Assembly: GCA_027603945.1 (NCBI GenBank)
Contig: JADIIU010000009.1
Location: 62,001 to 126,000, forward strand
DNA from: Terramyces sp. JEL0728
Lineage: Eukaryota > Chytridiomycota > Chytridiomycetes > Rhizophydiales > Terramycetaceae
Direction: 5' to 3'
Length of the DNA: 64,000 nucleotides
Below are positions 9,463 to 22,725 of this stretch, piece by piece. Within the stretch, counting starts at the first letter, position 1. Each line of letters starts with the position of its first letter. The translations under genes were made by a program, and so were the position numbers. The notes under the pieces were generated by a model that saw only the letters and a list, made by a program, of their open reading frames with translations, searched no databases and was not told where the DNA came from.

Positions 9463-12400
9463 ATGGAGCGGATGACAGTAGAAGAGGCAGATAAGAAATA
9501 TCTCGCAGGTGTGATTGAAGAGCGGGACTCTCTTCGTCATCAAAATCTGCAATTGCTGGATATTATTGCAACACAAAAAGAAATTATCCAGCAACTCAAA
9601 GCGAATTCAGGCAATACAACTCAGTTAGAATATGATTTAAATGAAATACCAATGTATAACCAAATCAACCTGAGCGTGAATATCCAGTCAATGATTGCCC
9701 CTCCTCCAAACGATCCGGAAATCATGCAGGAACATAGCAGTTTGAATAGTGCCGCTACACCAGCTACGAAAGAAAGGGCGGCAAATATCATTTCTGAATT
9801 ATTCCAGGAACCAGAAGAGTCAATTAATAAATTAAAGACATTGTCCGTGTTGGAACAGGAGTCGTTAATTGAAGGATATTCTACAATTCCAACAGATTCC
9901 CCAAGCAAACCTATTTCCGAGACAACCCCGGTAACTGAAAAGGAAGTTCCTGCTGCTGTCCAACAAAATGCACAGATAAATACCACAATGCCGTTTAATC
10001 AAAATAATATTCCACCAGTTGCTACAAATCAAAAGCTTCAGGCTCCAAACCAATTTGAACAGCTTCAAAATTTGCGAACCAGCCATGCGAATTTCACCAG
10101 CGATGTATCCATCAACGAACAACCCGCATTTATGAATCAAGACCCTACCGAAAAGCACCTGTCTACTGTGAGAGGAGTAGAAGTGTTTGCTGTAAAGAGT
10201 TTCCAAAGAAAAAATCAGAACGGACCTCCAATTTTGACTTTTGTTTTCAAAATTGTTCAGGAAGGGGATGTTCAATTCCACATAGAAAAGGCGAGACAAG
10301 AGTTTCTGAATTTGGAAGGAACTGTAAAGACTTTGTTCCCCGCTGTAGTTCCCCAGCTTGTTGGCATTCCTGATGCAAACACGTTTTCGCAAGCATCTAT
10401 TGGTCGAAATACTGGAGCATTACTGGAGGGTTGGCTAATGGCTGTTATTCAATCAGCTGGAGATTTCCCAGCGCTTTTGGACTTTATATCTTCGAACCAA
10501 GTGCCAGCCCCACTTGTCAAGGTAGCCAATGTTAATATTAGGAATCTTTCAGAAAAGCTGGATATCTATCAAAGAAAGGGAACTACTTTGGAGGATGGAA
10601 ATCGAGATTCTTTTCTTTGGATACTTCTTCTGGCACAATGTTTTATTCGGATAGTGTAATTTGTATTTTAAATTAGAAACAGGGCGAGGTATTGGGAAGC
10701 TTTGGTTTAAGTTACGCTTTCGCTGCTCCATACATCCCGTCAACCCATTCCAAGAAGGATTCTGAAACCGACAAACCTGGATTGGTGGTGTTGGAATACA
10801 AAAAGAGTTTTTTTACTCAAAATGAAGTGTCTGATGTAATGAATGCTGACGGGCTGCCTAGTGGGAAAATAGATTTCCGCCATGTTTTCTTTGCAGAATC
10901 ATTGCAAGACAGAGATAACTGGCTGCGCTGTATTTGCGGAGTAATTGTTAAATTGCGGCCAAGCGATACATATGCATCGTTTTTGTTTTCTAAAACTGTC
11001 CCTCCAGAAAATGTCGACCTTAGGCGAACCCCATCTAGTGCCTCTCTTAATGCATCTTTGAAAAGAACTGTAACAGCACCTCCACAAATTCAAAGTGCAA
11101 CCAAAAAAGATGAACTATCATTACCAAGGAAGGTAGATGTTGAGAAAGCTTACTCCACCAACACTGACGATATTTCACATACTGTTCCAGTGGATTCAAA
11201 AGTGAAAATACCTGTTCCTGTATCGGAAAACGCTTTGGGGGTTGAAATAGTTGGCTCTCCTTCAAATGATAGTCCAGTGGTCAAGTCAAATACAATTGAA
11301 AAGAAAATAGGTACAAGACCCAGACCACAGGCTCTGCCTATTTCTCCAACCTCCAATATCAAATTGGAACCTGCTTCCATAAATTCACGGCCTGTAACTA
11401 GATTTATCGATGACCACACCAGGTGTATGCAACAACAACCCCCACTTCCGTTGGCGGAAGAATTGCACTATGGTTCTGCTGCAAAAACAGTAATTGAACC
11501 TGGAAAGCGAAAAGGAAATATTTTCAAAGAATGGATAAAAAGAAACAATTCTGAATCTAAAGCCTTGCGTCCAGTGTTCGGTGTATCACTGCAAGAGGCG
11601 ACCAACATCTCCAAAATCAGAGATGGCATTGAATTGCCTGCAATCATCTTCCGCTGCATCGAATATCTTGATGCAAAGAAAGGTTTCTAGCGATTAATGT
11701 TAGCGTACGACGAGGAAGGGCTTTACCGATTATCTGGCTCTTCTGCGATGATATCCCAATTGCGGGCTCGATTTGACGAAGGTGGGTCATAAACTAATAT
11801 TCAGAGGGTGATGTTCCGCTCCTGGAAGGCGATGTTTACTATGATCCCCATGCTGTTGCGGGGCTATTGAAATTATTCTTTAGAGAATTGTCAGAGCCGT
11901 TGTTTACGCAAGAATTGAGAATGGAGTTCTTCCAGATATCTGGTAATCAAATTTAACCATAGAAATACCGGATAGAAATAGCAAAATTAAACATGTAAAA
12001 AGCCTAGTTGCTCGACTGCCTGCATCTAACTATACATGCATCAAGTCATTGCTCGGCCATTTGTTGCGTGTAGTACAAAAGAGCGATAAGAACAAGATGA
12101 CGGTCCGCAACGTTTCCATTGTATTTTCACCAACATTGGGTGTCCCTGCAGGTCTTTTCACTCTGCTGTTGGCCGAATATTCCACAATATTTAGTTGGGC
12201 ACATAATGATAAGGCGAGAGGTACCGAAGCGGAGAGTACTGCACCGGTAGTCGCTGCTACAGAAAATGCAATTGGTACGATAGTCGAGGAGCAAGAAGCA
12301 AAAGGGTTGGCAAAAGTGCCGGCCCACGTTCCAGTAATAGATGTTAGGAATAGTGAATCTCACTCCCATCAACTCCATCGACCTGTGACTCCCGATCCCC

Positions 12401-12927
12401 ACCAGCTCCATAAAGAAGAAGGGAGAAGAGGAAGTAATTCCAGAGGTACCGAAACGGATGGGAGGCGGGGCAGCCATCCAGAAAGTGAACATCTCCATGT
12501 AAGAAAGGGGAGTTTTCCAACCGTTGAAGGGAGAAGAGGAAGCCATCAAAATGGCCACTTGTATGATACACCGCAAATTGTTTTAGAAACGCAAACTGTC
12601 GACTCTACAAAGCCTGCCGTGCCTACTAATGATGTGCAGTCTAAACTCGCAGAGGTGCTCAATTCTGATGGGCTTCCTTCAAACTTTTCGCACACACATC
12701 CAAATTTACCAAATCCAGCCGACCCTTCGAAAAGAATGTCATACAACGAGTACTTTCTTTATAACCATAGTGAAAATGATGTAATTAAAGCGCTAGAGAA
12801 ACAGCTCTTTAGCCTTGCCAACGATGGAACTTATGTCCCCGACTCTGCAAAATCTGGTTCGCCCTACATGACCGATGACATTGATGCAAACAATATCCTG
12901 GACGATTTAGCTAAAGAGTTGTTATAA
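9463..12927 (+). CDS. BEM3: PX-PH-RhoGAP protein, Bem3-like Cdc42/Rho GAP
   Basis: Spliced product is 1119 aa. It has an N-terminal coiled coil (~1-45), a disordered linker, a PX-like domain (~235-350), a PH domain (from GYLSKKGNYFGGWKSRFF), another linker, and a RhoGAP domain containing EEGLYRLSGS (arginine finger R) and SIVFSPTLG. The C-terminal tail carries three GRRGS repeats. PX-PH-RhoGAP is the architecture of fungal Bem3, which binds phosphoinositides and switches off Cdc42 at polarity sites. Introns: 10522-10541, 10656-10676, 11683-11703, 11782-11804 and 11943-11962 (20, 21, 21, 23, 20 nt); the total length is divisible by three. TAATAAA overlaps the stop, so the 3' UTR is probably very short. 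Confidence 0.88.
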
Positions 12928-13012
12928 TAAAGTACTGTATTCATTTACCATTGACACGCGGTAATGATGGCGTTTGTTTGGGCTTTGACATTTTCTTGGG
13001 GAAATCTGCATA

Positions 13013-14230
13013 ATGACCACTAGACAACGCTCCCCAACGCAAGATTCGGCAACAACTGACGAATTGTTTGATGACGACATGAGTGATGATATTGATTTTG
13101 AATTCGCTCACGAAAATACGTTTTTGGATTACATTCAGGGCACTTCACTCTCTGAATTGTCGAATAGACTTCGCAAGCAGCTCACGAAATTGCAAAGGCA
13201 AACCGATGAATGGAAGCAGAATATATCTACCAAACGGGACAGCTTTATTGGGCAAAGAAAGGAGCAATTAGTCCGGAAAATTAAATCAAAGAAGACTGTG
13301 AAGCTCATTCATAAATTTGGGTTCGTACTTGGTATTTCTTACATCTGGATTACAGTGCTAATACTAGCAAGATTCCCCGCTTACATGCCGATCTACTATA
13401 TCTCCACAATAGTACCACTCGTAACTTACCGCTGGTTCCAATACAGGAAGATGAAATGGCACTACTTCTTGGCGGATCTGTGCTATTTTGTTAATGGGAT
13501 TCTTATCTTGCTGCTGTTTTTTGCACCAAATAGCAAGCATTTGTTTGCAGCAACTTTTCTTTTGGCGAATGGCCCTGTCGCTTGGGCTATCTATGCGTGG
13601 AGAAACGCACTGGTATTTCACTCTCTAGACAAGATGACCTCGGTTGTAATCCACATTTCACCGCCAATTGCATTGTATGCATTGCGATGGCTATCCGCTA
13701 CCGATGAAAAATCAATTTTTATATACCAGTATCCCTTGTTTGCGTATGGAACAGCTGTAAAAGTTGGCTTTTGGGAGTCGCTGCTCAGTGCCATTGTGGT
13801 TTATGTGATCTGGCAGTCTCTGTATTACTACTTTATTTTAGTTCGGAGAAAGCACAATGTCTACGGGGGAACCCATGCTACTTCATATACTTGGCTATTG
13901 GCAGATTATCTGAAAAAGAAGAGCTCCTCCTCTATTGTGAAGCTGTTCAAGTATTTCAGCGAGCCTTACCGGCCGTTCCTATTCATGTTTATACAACTGC
14001 TGTATGCAATTGTTACCATGGCTCCGGCGATACTTTTCTACAACTATTTTTGGGCTCACACTGCATTCATATTGATGCTGACCATGATGTCTACTTTTAA
14101 CGGCGCGGACTATTACTTTGAGGTGTTCAGTAGAAAGTATATGATTGAATTGGAGAGATTAGAGGATGCTACGAAGATGGCGGATGCGATAGATGTGAAA
14201 AAGGTGGAACTGAAACAAAAGAAGGAATAA
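13013..14230 (+). CDS. GPC1: Glycerophosphocholine acyltransferase (GPC1/DUF2838 family)
   Basis: This is an intronless 405-aa protein. An acidic N-terminus and a basic coiled segment (about 45-100) are followed by eight or so hydrophobic membrane segments between residues ~105 and 380. The signature stretch NGPVAWAIYAWRNALVFHSL followed by DKMTSVVIH is typical of DUF2838, which includes yeast Gpc1. That enzyme acylates glycerophosphocholine with acyl-CoA to make lysophosphatidylcholine, probably at the ER. The start ATG at 13013 is 85 bp after the Bem3-like stop on the same strand. The stop codon overlaps an AATAAA hexamer. Length is near that of the family. Confidence 0.88.
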   Translation: MTTRQRSPTQDSATTDELFDDDMSDDIDFEFAHENTFLDYIQGTSLSELSNRLRKQLTKLQRQTDEWKQNISTKRDSFIGQRKEQLVRKIKSKKTVKLIHKFGFVLGISYIWITVLILARFPAYMPIYYISTIVPLVTYRWFQYRKMKWHYFLADLCYFVNGILILLLFFAPNSKHLFAATFLLANGPVAWAIYAWRNALVFHSLDKMTSVVIHISPPIALYALRWLSATDEKSIFIYQYPLFAYGTAVKVGFWESLLSAIVVYVIWQSLYYYFILVRRKHNVYGGTHATSYTWLLADYLKKKSSSSIVKLFKYFSEPYRPFLFMFIQLLYAIVTMAPAILFYNYFWAHTAFILMLTMMSTFNGADYYFEVFSRKYMIELERLEDATKMADAIDVKKVELKQKKE

Positions 14231-14398
14231 AGAAACTTTGGTTTGATTTGAAAGGCATATGCACTGGAATAGCCACTCAGATACCAGATTCTGACCTTAT
14301 GGGCATGCGTGCATTTTATTGCAGTCGCTTGCCCATGAAATCCTGTCTGATTTTTTTCTCGCTTAACATTTTTTCAATCTCAAGAGAGTAATTTGAAA

Positions 14399-15947
14399 AT
14401 GGAAGTTGATCAGGAAACGGGAGTAAAAGTTGTTCATAAAGATCTCGATAAAGCAATAGCTAATGCTTCAAAAGTAGTAACACAGCAGCTGGTTGAAATT
14501 ATTATCCCTTCTTACGCTGCTTGGTTTTCATTTGGAAAAATTCATGAAATTGAAGAGAAAGCAGTTCCAGAATTCTTCAACAACAAAAACAAAAGCAAAA
14601 CCCCTCAGGTGTACAAAGACTACAGAGATTTCATGATCAATACCTATCGTTTAAACCCTCATGAATATTTGACTGTTACAGCATGTCGAAGGAACTTGGC
14701 CGGCGATGTCTGTGCTATTATTAGAGTGCATGCTGTATTGGAGCAGTGGGGATTGTTAAATTATCAAGTAGATCCAGATTCAAGACCCTCAACTGTTGGC
14801 CCTGCCTTCACTGGACATTTCCGTGTTAGTGCCGACACTCCCAGAGGGTTGCAGCCTTTGGCACCTAGTGTGTCCTCTGTCTCACATGTAATTGCAAACA
14901 CCGCCCTTAGTGCATATACTCACACTGATAAGGAAAAATTACCAAAGGCACCATCTTCACTATCTACAAATATATATGCAAATAAGCGCGCTTCAGAATC
15001 CGACGATAAAGTTTCAAAGAAGTTAAAGTTTACTTGCGGGACCTGCGGTGTCGATTGCTCCGATACAAGATATCACTGCAACAAACAATCCAACTTTGAT
15101 ATTTGCGGAAACTGCTACTTGGAAGGTAGATTCCCATCTACGCTATATTCCGGTGACTTTTTGAAAATGCAAGATCAGGTATTACATCATGATGAAGATG
15201 CAGAATGGAGCAATCAAGAAACATTATTGTTGCTCGAAGGCATTGAATTGTTTGATGATGATTGGATAAAGATCTCTGAACACGTTGGAACTAGAACTCG
15301 TGATCAATGTGTTTTGCAGTTCCTGAAGGTGCTTTTTCAATTAATGTAGTTACCCATTGAAGATTCATTTGTTCAAACTCCTCAAGATAAATTGGGGCCT
15401 TTGCAATATAACAGAACTCCATTTAGCCCAGGTAACTCGTAGCTAACCACCAGCTGATAATCCTGTACTCACGCTCACTTCGTTCTTGGCTTCCCTTGTC
15501 AGTCCTAAAGTTGCACAAGCAGCTGCTGAAGCTGCAGTTTCTAAATTGAAAGGCGAAAAGGGAGCTCCTGGTTCACCAAAAAAATCGCCTACTAAGACTG
15601 CTCCAAACGAAAACTTGGAAAAGGCAGCAGCAACTGCTTTTGGTGCCGCTGCTGCCAAGGCTGCTGTTTTAGCTACCCATGAAGAGTTGGAAATGCAAAA
15701 AGCTACCAGGATTCTAATTGAGACCCAACTTAAAAAAATGGAACTCAAACTTCAGCATTTCCAAGAAATGGAGGCTATACTAGAACACGAACGCAAGGAA
15801 CTCGAAACTGAGCGACATCAATTCTATCTTGATCGTCTTGAATTGAAAAAAAATGGATCTTTCATGGAAGGTCAAAATCAGGCAGTACATCCAGTTGAAA
15901 ATGGCGATGTGGAAATGGGCAATGGACAGCTGTTTACTCTCAACTAG
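14399..15947 (+). CDS. RSC8: SWI3/RSC8-type chromatin remodelling subunit
   Basis: Spliced product is 501 aa, with introns at 15329-15349 (21 nt) and 15432-15453 (22 nt). The SWIRM domain spans about residues 30-125 (IIPSYAAWF, FMINTYRLNP, AILEQWGLLNYQ-like). A ZZ-type zinc finger lies at ~210-245 (CGTCGVDC, YHC, CGNCY). A SANT domain at ~260-310 has WSNQETLLLLEGIELFDDDW and TRDQCVLQFL. The C-terminus is the alanine-rich NPVLTLTSFLASLV segment plus a leucine-zipper coiled coil (~430-480). This is the Swi3/Rsc8/SMARCC layout, the dimeric scaffold of SWI/SNF and RSC. The real start is the ATG at 14399, six bases after an in-frame TTG. No domain appears to be missing. Confidence 0.93.
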
Positions 15948-16055
15948 CTCAGGACAATAAAAAGTTTTCAAATTAATTTACAATTTGTCAATTTAACTCA
16001 ATTTGAGTGATGTGGCTTTGCTGTACAAAAACCCGAATATTACAGATGGAAAGTG

Positions 16056-17470
16056 ATGAACTTGGCCGGATGCTTGCGGGAATTAAAAAAGACTGGACAT
16101 GCATATCAAGATGAGCCGACCTTGAAACGATTTGCAAAAGATCAATCCTACCATCGACCAGTACAGCCATCGTGTGTTTACATTTGCCAAAATGAACGAG
16201 ATATTCAAACTTGTTTGCGTATCTGCAATGAATACAAAGTGCCCGTTATTCCAACGGCGGGGAAAACATCTCTTGAAGGGCACACCATCCCTGGATCTTC
16301 AAATGTTGTGGTGATTGATACAAGCGAAATGGACAAGATTATAGCGGTAAACGAGAAAGACTTGGATTGTGTTGTTCAACCTGGGGTAAACTGGATAGAA
16401 CTGGGCTCAGCGCTGGAAAAGCTAGGACTGTTCTTTCCCCCAGATCCAGGTGCTAGTGCATTGATAGGAGGTATGTGTGGAACAAACTGTTCTGGAACGC
16501 ATTCGTGGAGGCAATTCGTATTAATATTAGATACGGCACAATGAAGGACAATGTAGTCTCGCTGCGCGTCGTCCTTGCAGATGGAACCGTGATTAAGACA
16601 CGTAGACGACCAAACAAAAGCAGTGCTGGATACGATTTGACCAGATTGTTTGTTGGAAGCGAAGGTACGCTGGGTATAGTATCAGAAGCGACGCTTAGGC
16701 TGCGCCGGATCCATAAATGCAAGGCAGTGATCTTTGCACAGTATAAGACCCTTCAGGATGCAGCAAATACAGTTGCAGAAGTAGTCCAAGATGGTATACA
16801 ACTCAACCGTATGGAATTGCTGGACGACTATTCGTTGAAAGCAATCAACATTGCTCACAAGTCAAATTATGGTGAGCTGAACTCGCTCATTTTTGAATGT
16901 GCCGGATACTCCAAGGTTCAAATCCAGGATCAAATAGAGGCTTTGGAAAAGATTACCAAAAGGAATAACTGTTTATTGTTTCAAAAAGAATCTGGAATAA
17001 AATCTGTCCAGCTTTGGAATATCAGAAAAGCCGCGTATTTTGCCTCCAAAGCATTACGCCCGGATATTGACAGCCATATTCTAACCACTGATTGTGCAGT
17101 GCCAATCTCACACCTGTGCGAGATACTTACTGCCACCAGAAACGATTTGTCTCAACACGGTTTGATAGCAGCAATTGTTGCCCATGCTGGCGACGGAAAC
17201 TTTCATGTATTACTGCAGATTGATATCCATAATGAAAGCGAAGTAAAGGCTGCAGAAGAGTTCAGATTAAGAAATGCATCGTTAGCTCTTAAATTTGATG
17301 GCACCTGCACAGGAGAGCACGGAATTGGCGTAGGAAAAAGAGAATTGCTGGTACAAGAGGTAGGATACGAGGCTGTTTCTCTCATGCGCAAGATCAAAAA
17401 GCAATTCGACCCCAATGGCATTCTAAACCCTGGGAAAGTCTTTGAACTGGAACCAAAATCAAAATTGTAA
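16056..17470 (+). CDS. DLD1: FAD-linked D-lactate dehydrogenase (cytochrome type)
   Basis: Spliced product is 462 aa. The FAD-binding PCMH region (~40-220) includes IPTAGKTSLEGH and GTNCSGT, then RRRPNKSSAGYDLTRLFVGS and EGTLGIV. The C-terminal domain has AHAGDGNFH and CTGEHGIGVGKRE, metal and substrate motifs of the D-lactate / D-2-hydroxyacid dehydrogenase family. The enzyme oxidises D-lactate to pyruvate and passes electrons to the respiratory chain. One 26-nt intron, 16505-16530, ends TTAATATTAG and restores GTHS-YGTMKDN; it leaves the loop about two residues shorter than usual. The first ATG in frame is 16056. No clear mitochondrial presequence precedes the FAD domain, so a short upstream exon may be missing. 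TAATAAA overlaps the stop. Confidence 0.88.
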
Positions 17471-17485
17471 TAAACAGCGCTTTAT

Positions 17486-17976
17486 TCAACGCTCTACCCC
17501 AAATTTTTTGAGTCTGGCAACTGGCCACTTGTTCTTTTTAACCGTGTATCGAACACTGGTGCCATTTGTTGATATAATCTCCCATTCCTTGAGCACAGTG
17601 TCAAAAGCAGATCCGTCTAGCTTGCTATCCAGCTTTCCAGGAAGCAAGTAACTCGTTAATAAAGGTTTTTGCAGATTGTCTGGCATCATCAACAAGAGCT
17701 GCTGTCAAAAAAACATTACTGTTACATACAAAGTGTTTGGCTTATGCGGATATGTCGTTGGTTCGCCGACCATTATTTCTTTGACTGATGTCAAGTTTAC
17801 TTTTGTATCAATCTATATAAACTAGGTTTTACCTCGATTTGATTGGCATGTGGAAGTGAGGAGCAGTTCTTTAGTTTCACTGGTATTGGTTTTATCGAAA
17901 ATTCTCTAATTTGCTCAGCTTGTCTTTCCTGCTCATGATGGATCCACGAAAGGGCTTTCGCATCGATCAAACTCAT
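17486..17976 (-). CDS. Hypothetical protein (148 aa)
   Basis: Three exons with introns 17813-17832 (20 nt) and 17702-17725 (24 nt; its acceptor is CAGCAG, so a one-residue alternative is possible). The spliced length is a multiple of three. The N-terminal ~30 residues form a charged helix (SWIHHEQERQAEQIREF), the middle is polar, and the C-terminus is basic (VKKNKWPVARLKKFGVER). I do not recognise the family and see no membrane or catalytic motif. Start is the ATG at 17976. The gene converges tail-to-tail with D-lactate dehydrogenase, only 15 bp from its stop. Confidence 0.6.
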
Positions 17977-18055
17977 TTGGAAACTCAAAAATATACGTCA
18001 CTCACTACATTTGGCTTTATTTGTGGCAGTTAGAATTAGAATGACTGTACATAAA

Positions 18056-20327
<2,272 letters not shown>

Positions 20328-20394
20328 TCAATTCAGGAATTTATATATTGAACGACTTTATTTCAACCGTTAGTTTTTTCTTTTTCAAAACCAA

Positions 20395-20857
20395 ATGCCG
20401 ATGGGATCAAAATCACTGGCAGAAACAGATGGAAAGCTACGTCCAATACTAGTATATGGATCTCTACTAAACGATGATGTATTTTCCAAAGTTACCAAAA
20501 TTATTCCCAAGAGAACTCCAAACGTGGTCCTTAAAGGTTACAAAAGAGTTAAAGTTGATAATGCTCCGTACCCAGCAGTATATCCATCCCCGGGATCGCA
20601 AGTGGTTGGGGATTTATGTGAAGTTGGTGCGGATATAGTAGATATTCTGGATCGGTTTGAATCAAATGTACGCCATATTAATTTAGTTGTATAAACGAAT
20701 TACAGTCAGCGTTTTCGTTACTCTGGAAAAGGGAATTCAGTCAATGGAAGCAGACGTGTATGTTTGGAACCAGGAATTATCCAAACTTTCAATCTATGAT
20801 TGGGATTATGAATATTTCAAGACTCATCTGCTACCTAATTGGGAGGAATTAGCTTAA
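20395..20857 (+). CDS. AIG2-like / gamma-glutamylcyclotransferase-fold protein
   Basis: Two exons with a 19-nt intron at 20668-20686 give 147 aa. The N-terminus has the fold signature ILVYGSLLNDDVF, followed by GYKRVKVDNAPYPAVYP, a LCEVGADIVDILDRFES segment and C-terminal ADVYVWN...DWDYEYF. This matches AIG2/GGACT proteins, which include enzymes cyclising gamma-glutamyl amines; the catalytic acid would be the Glu of DRFES. The exact substrate cannot be read from sequence. The stop is part of TAATAAATC, a fused stop and polyadenylation signal, and the next gene converges 21 bp away. Confidence 0.8.
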
Positions 20858-20878
20858 TAAATCTTTTATTCACAGTAT

Positions 20879-21225
20879 TTACTCTCCTAATCTATTTGTT
20901 GAGGATAACAGGTTCGAAACATATTGTTTCAAAGTGATATTTTCCTGCGCTTGAATGCCATGTTCAATTTGCGCTTGCTCGAACCGCAGTAGCTGTACTA
21001 GATTAAATCGCTATTACATTTAAGTCTGGTGTGCACTTCTGTTACTTTAGATATAAGCTGCTCACTGCTAGCTGTAGCGTCCAATACCAAGTCTGGTGAT
21101 GAATTCGCCAGCAGACTGTGTTCCAAGTTTCTAATTTGTGTAATCCGATCCTTTTTTGATGGACTGGTTTGCGGTGATTGTTTAGGAGTTGGTTCCTGTG
21201 GATTTGAATTTCGCTTCCCCAACAT
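20879..21225 (-). CDS. SCOC/Slo1-like short coiled-coil protein (108 aa)
   Basis: Two exons with a 20-nt intron at 20998-21017. A polar, Ser/Pro-rich N-terminus (~1-45) leads into one continuous coiled coil. The last ~30 residues (ENITLKQYVSNLLSS, then TNRL) match the conserved end of short coiled-coil proteins SCOC/Slo1, which bind Arl GTPases at the Golgi and act in autophagy and trafficking. Length agrees with the family. The assignment rests on this C-terminal pattern, so another short coiled coil is possible. Start is the ATG at 21225. Confidence 0.55.
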
Positions 21226-21464
21226 TTTTTATCAAACTTTTGAAACTAAAAAATGTCTAAAAATCCAAGAGGATTACACATATGAAGAAAGTGAAGAATG
21301 CTTCCCAAGTTCTAGTAATAGGATCATCCTGCGATTATGCTCTATCAAAGCGACAAGATATCATATCGTGAAGCTCGATAAACGAATTAAACTTGAATAA
21401 ATATTTCTCTTGTGGTAAGTTTTACCAATCTAAATGTTGAACCCCAACAAATGAAATCAAGCAG

Positions 21465-22658
21465 TTATATTGAATTTGAATTACGGATTACTACTAAGCG
21501 ATATACAGTCCTCCATTGATTTTCACAAACCAAATCTCTTTCCGTCATCACCCCACCAAAAGGAATGCCAGATAGCCACAATTCATCTGTATCAATTAAT
21601 CCCTTTTGAAAATTCTTTCGAGTATCAATTAATCTTTTCTCTGCAGTTTCTAGATCTAATTTTTCATGCAGAGAATGCAATTCTCGCGCAGTCACAGTTG
21701 GTACGTATGGATATGGACAAACTGCCTTTGGAGTTTTATCTAGTGGCTCGCCATTGACTGGAATTTCAAAGCACTTTGTGTCCAGTAAATGCCCACGGAT
21801 ATCAAGCGCGAGTTCATGCCAATCACTTGCAAAGTAAACTTCTGCTCCTACTGGTAATATCTTTGCCAAAGTGTTTGCAAATTTGCTTGACATTACTCTT
21901 CTCTTTTTGTTCTTTTCCTTTGTAGTTCCGCAAGCCCAAGGATCTGGAAATAGAAACGTAACTCTTTGTAGATTCGGGATTTCCAGTGAGGTGATGCTAT
22001 TATTGATGTTGGTGCCAATATAATATAAATCCTTGTATTTTTCTATTGAATTGTTGTGCCTCTCCGTCTCTGTCAAGTTGGCTGCGTCTGCTAAAGCTCC
22101 AAACAGTTCTACACCAACAAAGTTCCAAAGTCCCTTCCAAATTTCATTATGCTCGCCAAAGGTGGATCTACAGGTATTTCGGAGTTGCTGTACATATCCT
22201 CCTTTTGCACATCCAATATCCAGACACAGAGGTCTGGTAATATCTTCAAATATCTGCGACCAGTCTGGAGCCGGCATTACTTCATTAACAAAGAATGGAT
22301 TCAGCATGCGTTTAGGCGGTCTCTTTAGATTCTTTTTCTTTGCAGTATTTGTGCTTTCAATTGCATTTGTTGTGAGATTAGTCGGTTCAATATCCTGTTC
22401 ATTTCTGTGTGTGCTACAGTATTCCGTTCCTATAGTAGCTTGGCGAGAGCAATATCTTTTCTTTCTTTTAATGAAATGCTGACATCCGCCAAAGATTGCA
22501 GGTGGTGCCAGCTGCTTGTAAATTCGAAGCATTTCGTCCTTGTAAGCAAGAATTTCAGAGGGAAAGTCTGCGCCTGTAGGCTCTCTGTTATGTTCCGATT
22601 CAAATGCCACTTCCCATTGCGATACTTTGTCTTCCAATTCCTTTAGTTTTTCATCCAT
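21465..22658 (-). CDS. TrmB-type tRNA methyltransferase domain with TRM13-like N-terminal zinc finger
   Basis: Intronless, 397 aa. After a helical start (~1-50), residues ~58-84 form a Cys/His finger: CQHFIKRKKRYC then YCSTH, which looks like the C-C-C-H finger normally at the start of Trm13. From ~140 there is a Rossmann methyltransferase with LDIGCAKGG (SAM site), FVGVEL, RVTFLFPDPW and KKRRV, then SGIPFGGVMTERD and YRLVV at the end. FPDPW(xxxKxxHxKRR) is the hallmark of TrmB/Trm8, which makes N7-methylguanosine in tRNA. A TrmB core fused to a Trm13-type finger is not the standard Trm8 layout. Whether it replaces Trm8 or is a second enzyme cannot be told here. Confidence 0.75.
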   Translation of the reverse strand: MDEKLKELEDKVSQWEVAFESEHNREPTGADFPSEILAYKDEMLRIYKQLAPPAIFGGCQHFIKRKKRYCSRQATIGTEYCSTHRNEQDIEPTNLTTNAIESTNTAKKKNLKRPPKRMLNPFFVNEVMPAPDWSQIFEDITRPLCLDIGCAKGGYVQQLRNTCRSTFGEHNEIWKGLWNFVGVELFGALADAANLTETERHNNSIEKYKDLYYIGTNINNSITSLEIPNLQRVTFLFPDPWACGTTKEKNKKRRVMSSKFANTLAKILPVGAEVYFASDWHELALDIRGHLLDTKCFEIPVNGEPLDKTPKAVCPYPYVPTVTARELHSLHEKLDLETAEKRLIDTRKNFQKGLIDTDELWLSGIPFGGVMTERDLVCENQWRTVYRLVVIRNSNSI

Positions 22659-22725
22659 ATTTTTTTTTGAAAAACCAAAACAAAATTCAATATCTAATCT
22701 CTATATAGCATCCTGCTTATATTTA

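Noticed and set aside
9865..10392. Long leftward ORF of 175 codons inside the Bem3-like gene
   Set aside because: It is antisense to a conserved PX/linker region with no similarity; a shadow of coding sequence.
20905..20925. GGTTCGAAAC as a tRNA B box
   Set aside because: It lies inside the SCOC-like coding exon, with no A box or cloverleaf around it.
21253..21400. Short rightward gene starting MSKNPRG between the SCOC-like and TrmB genes
   Set aside because: The frame stops after ten codons, and no intron of the local type restores a recognisable product.
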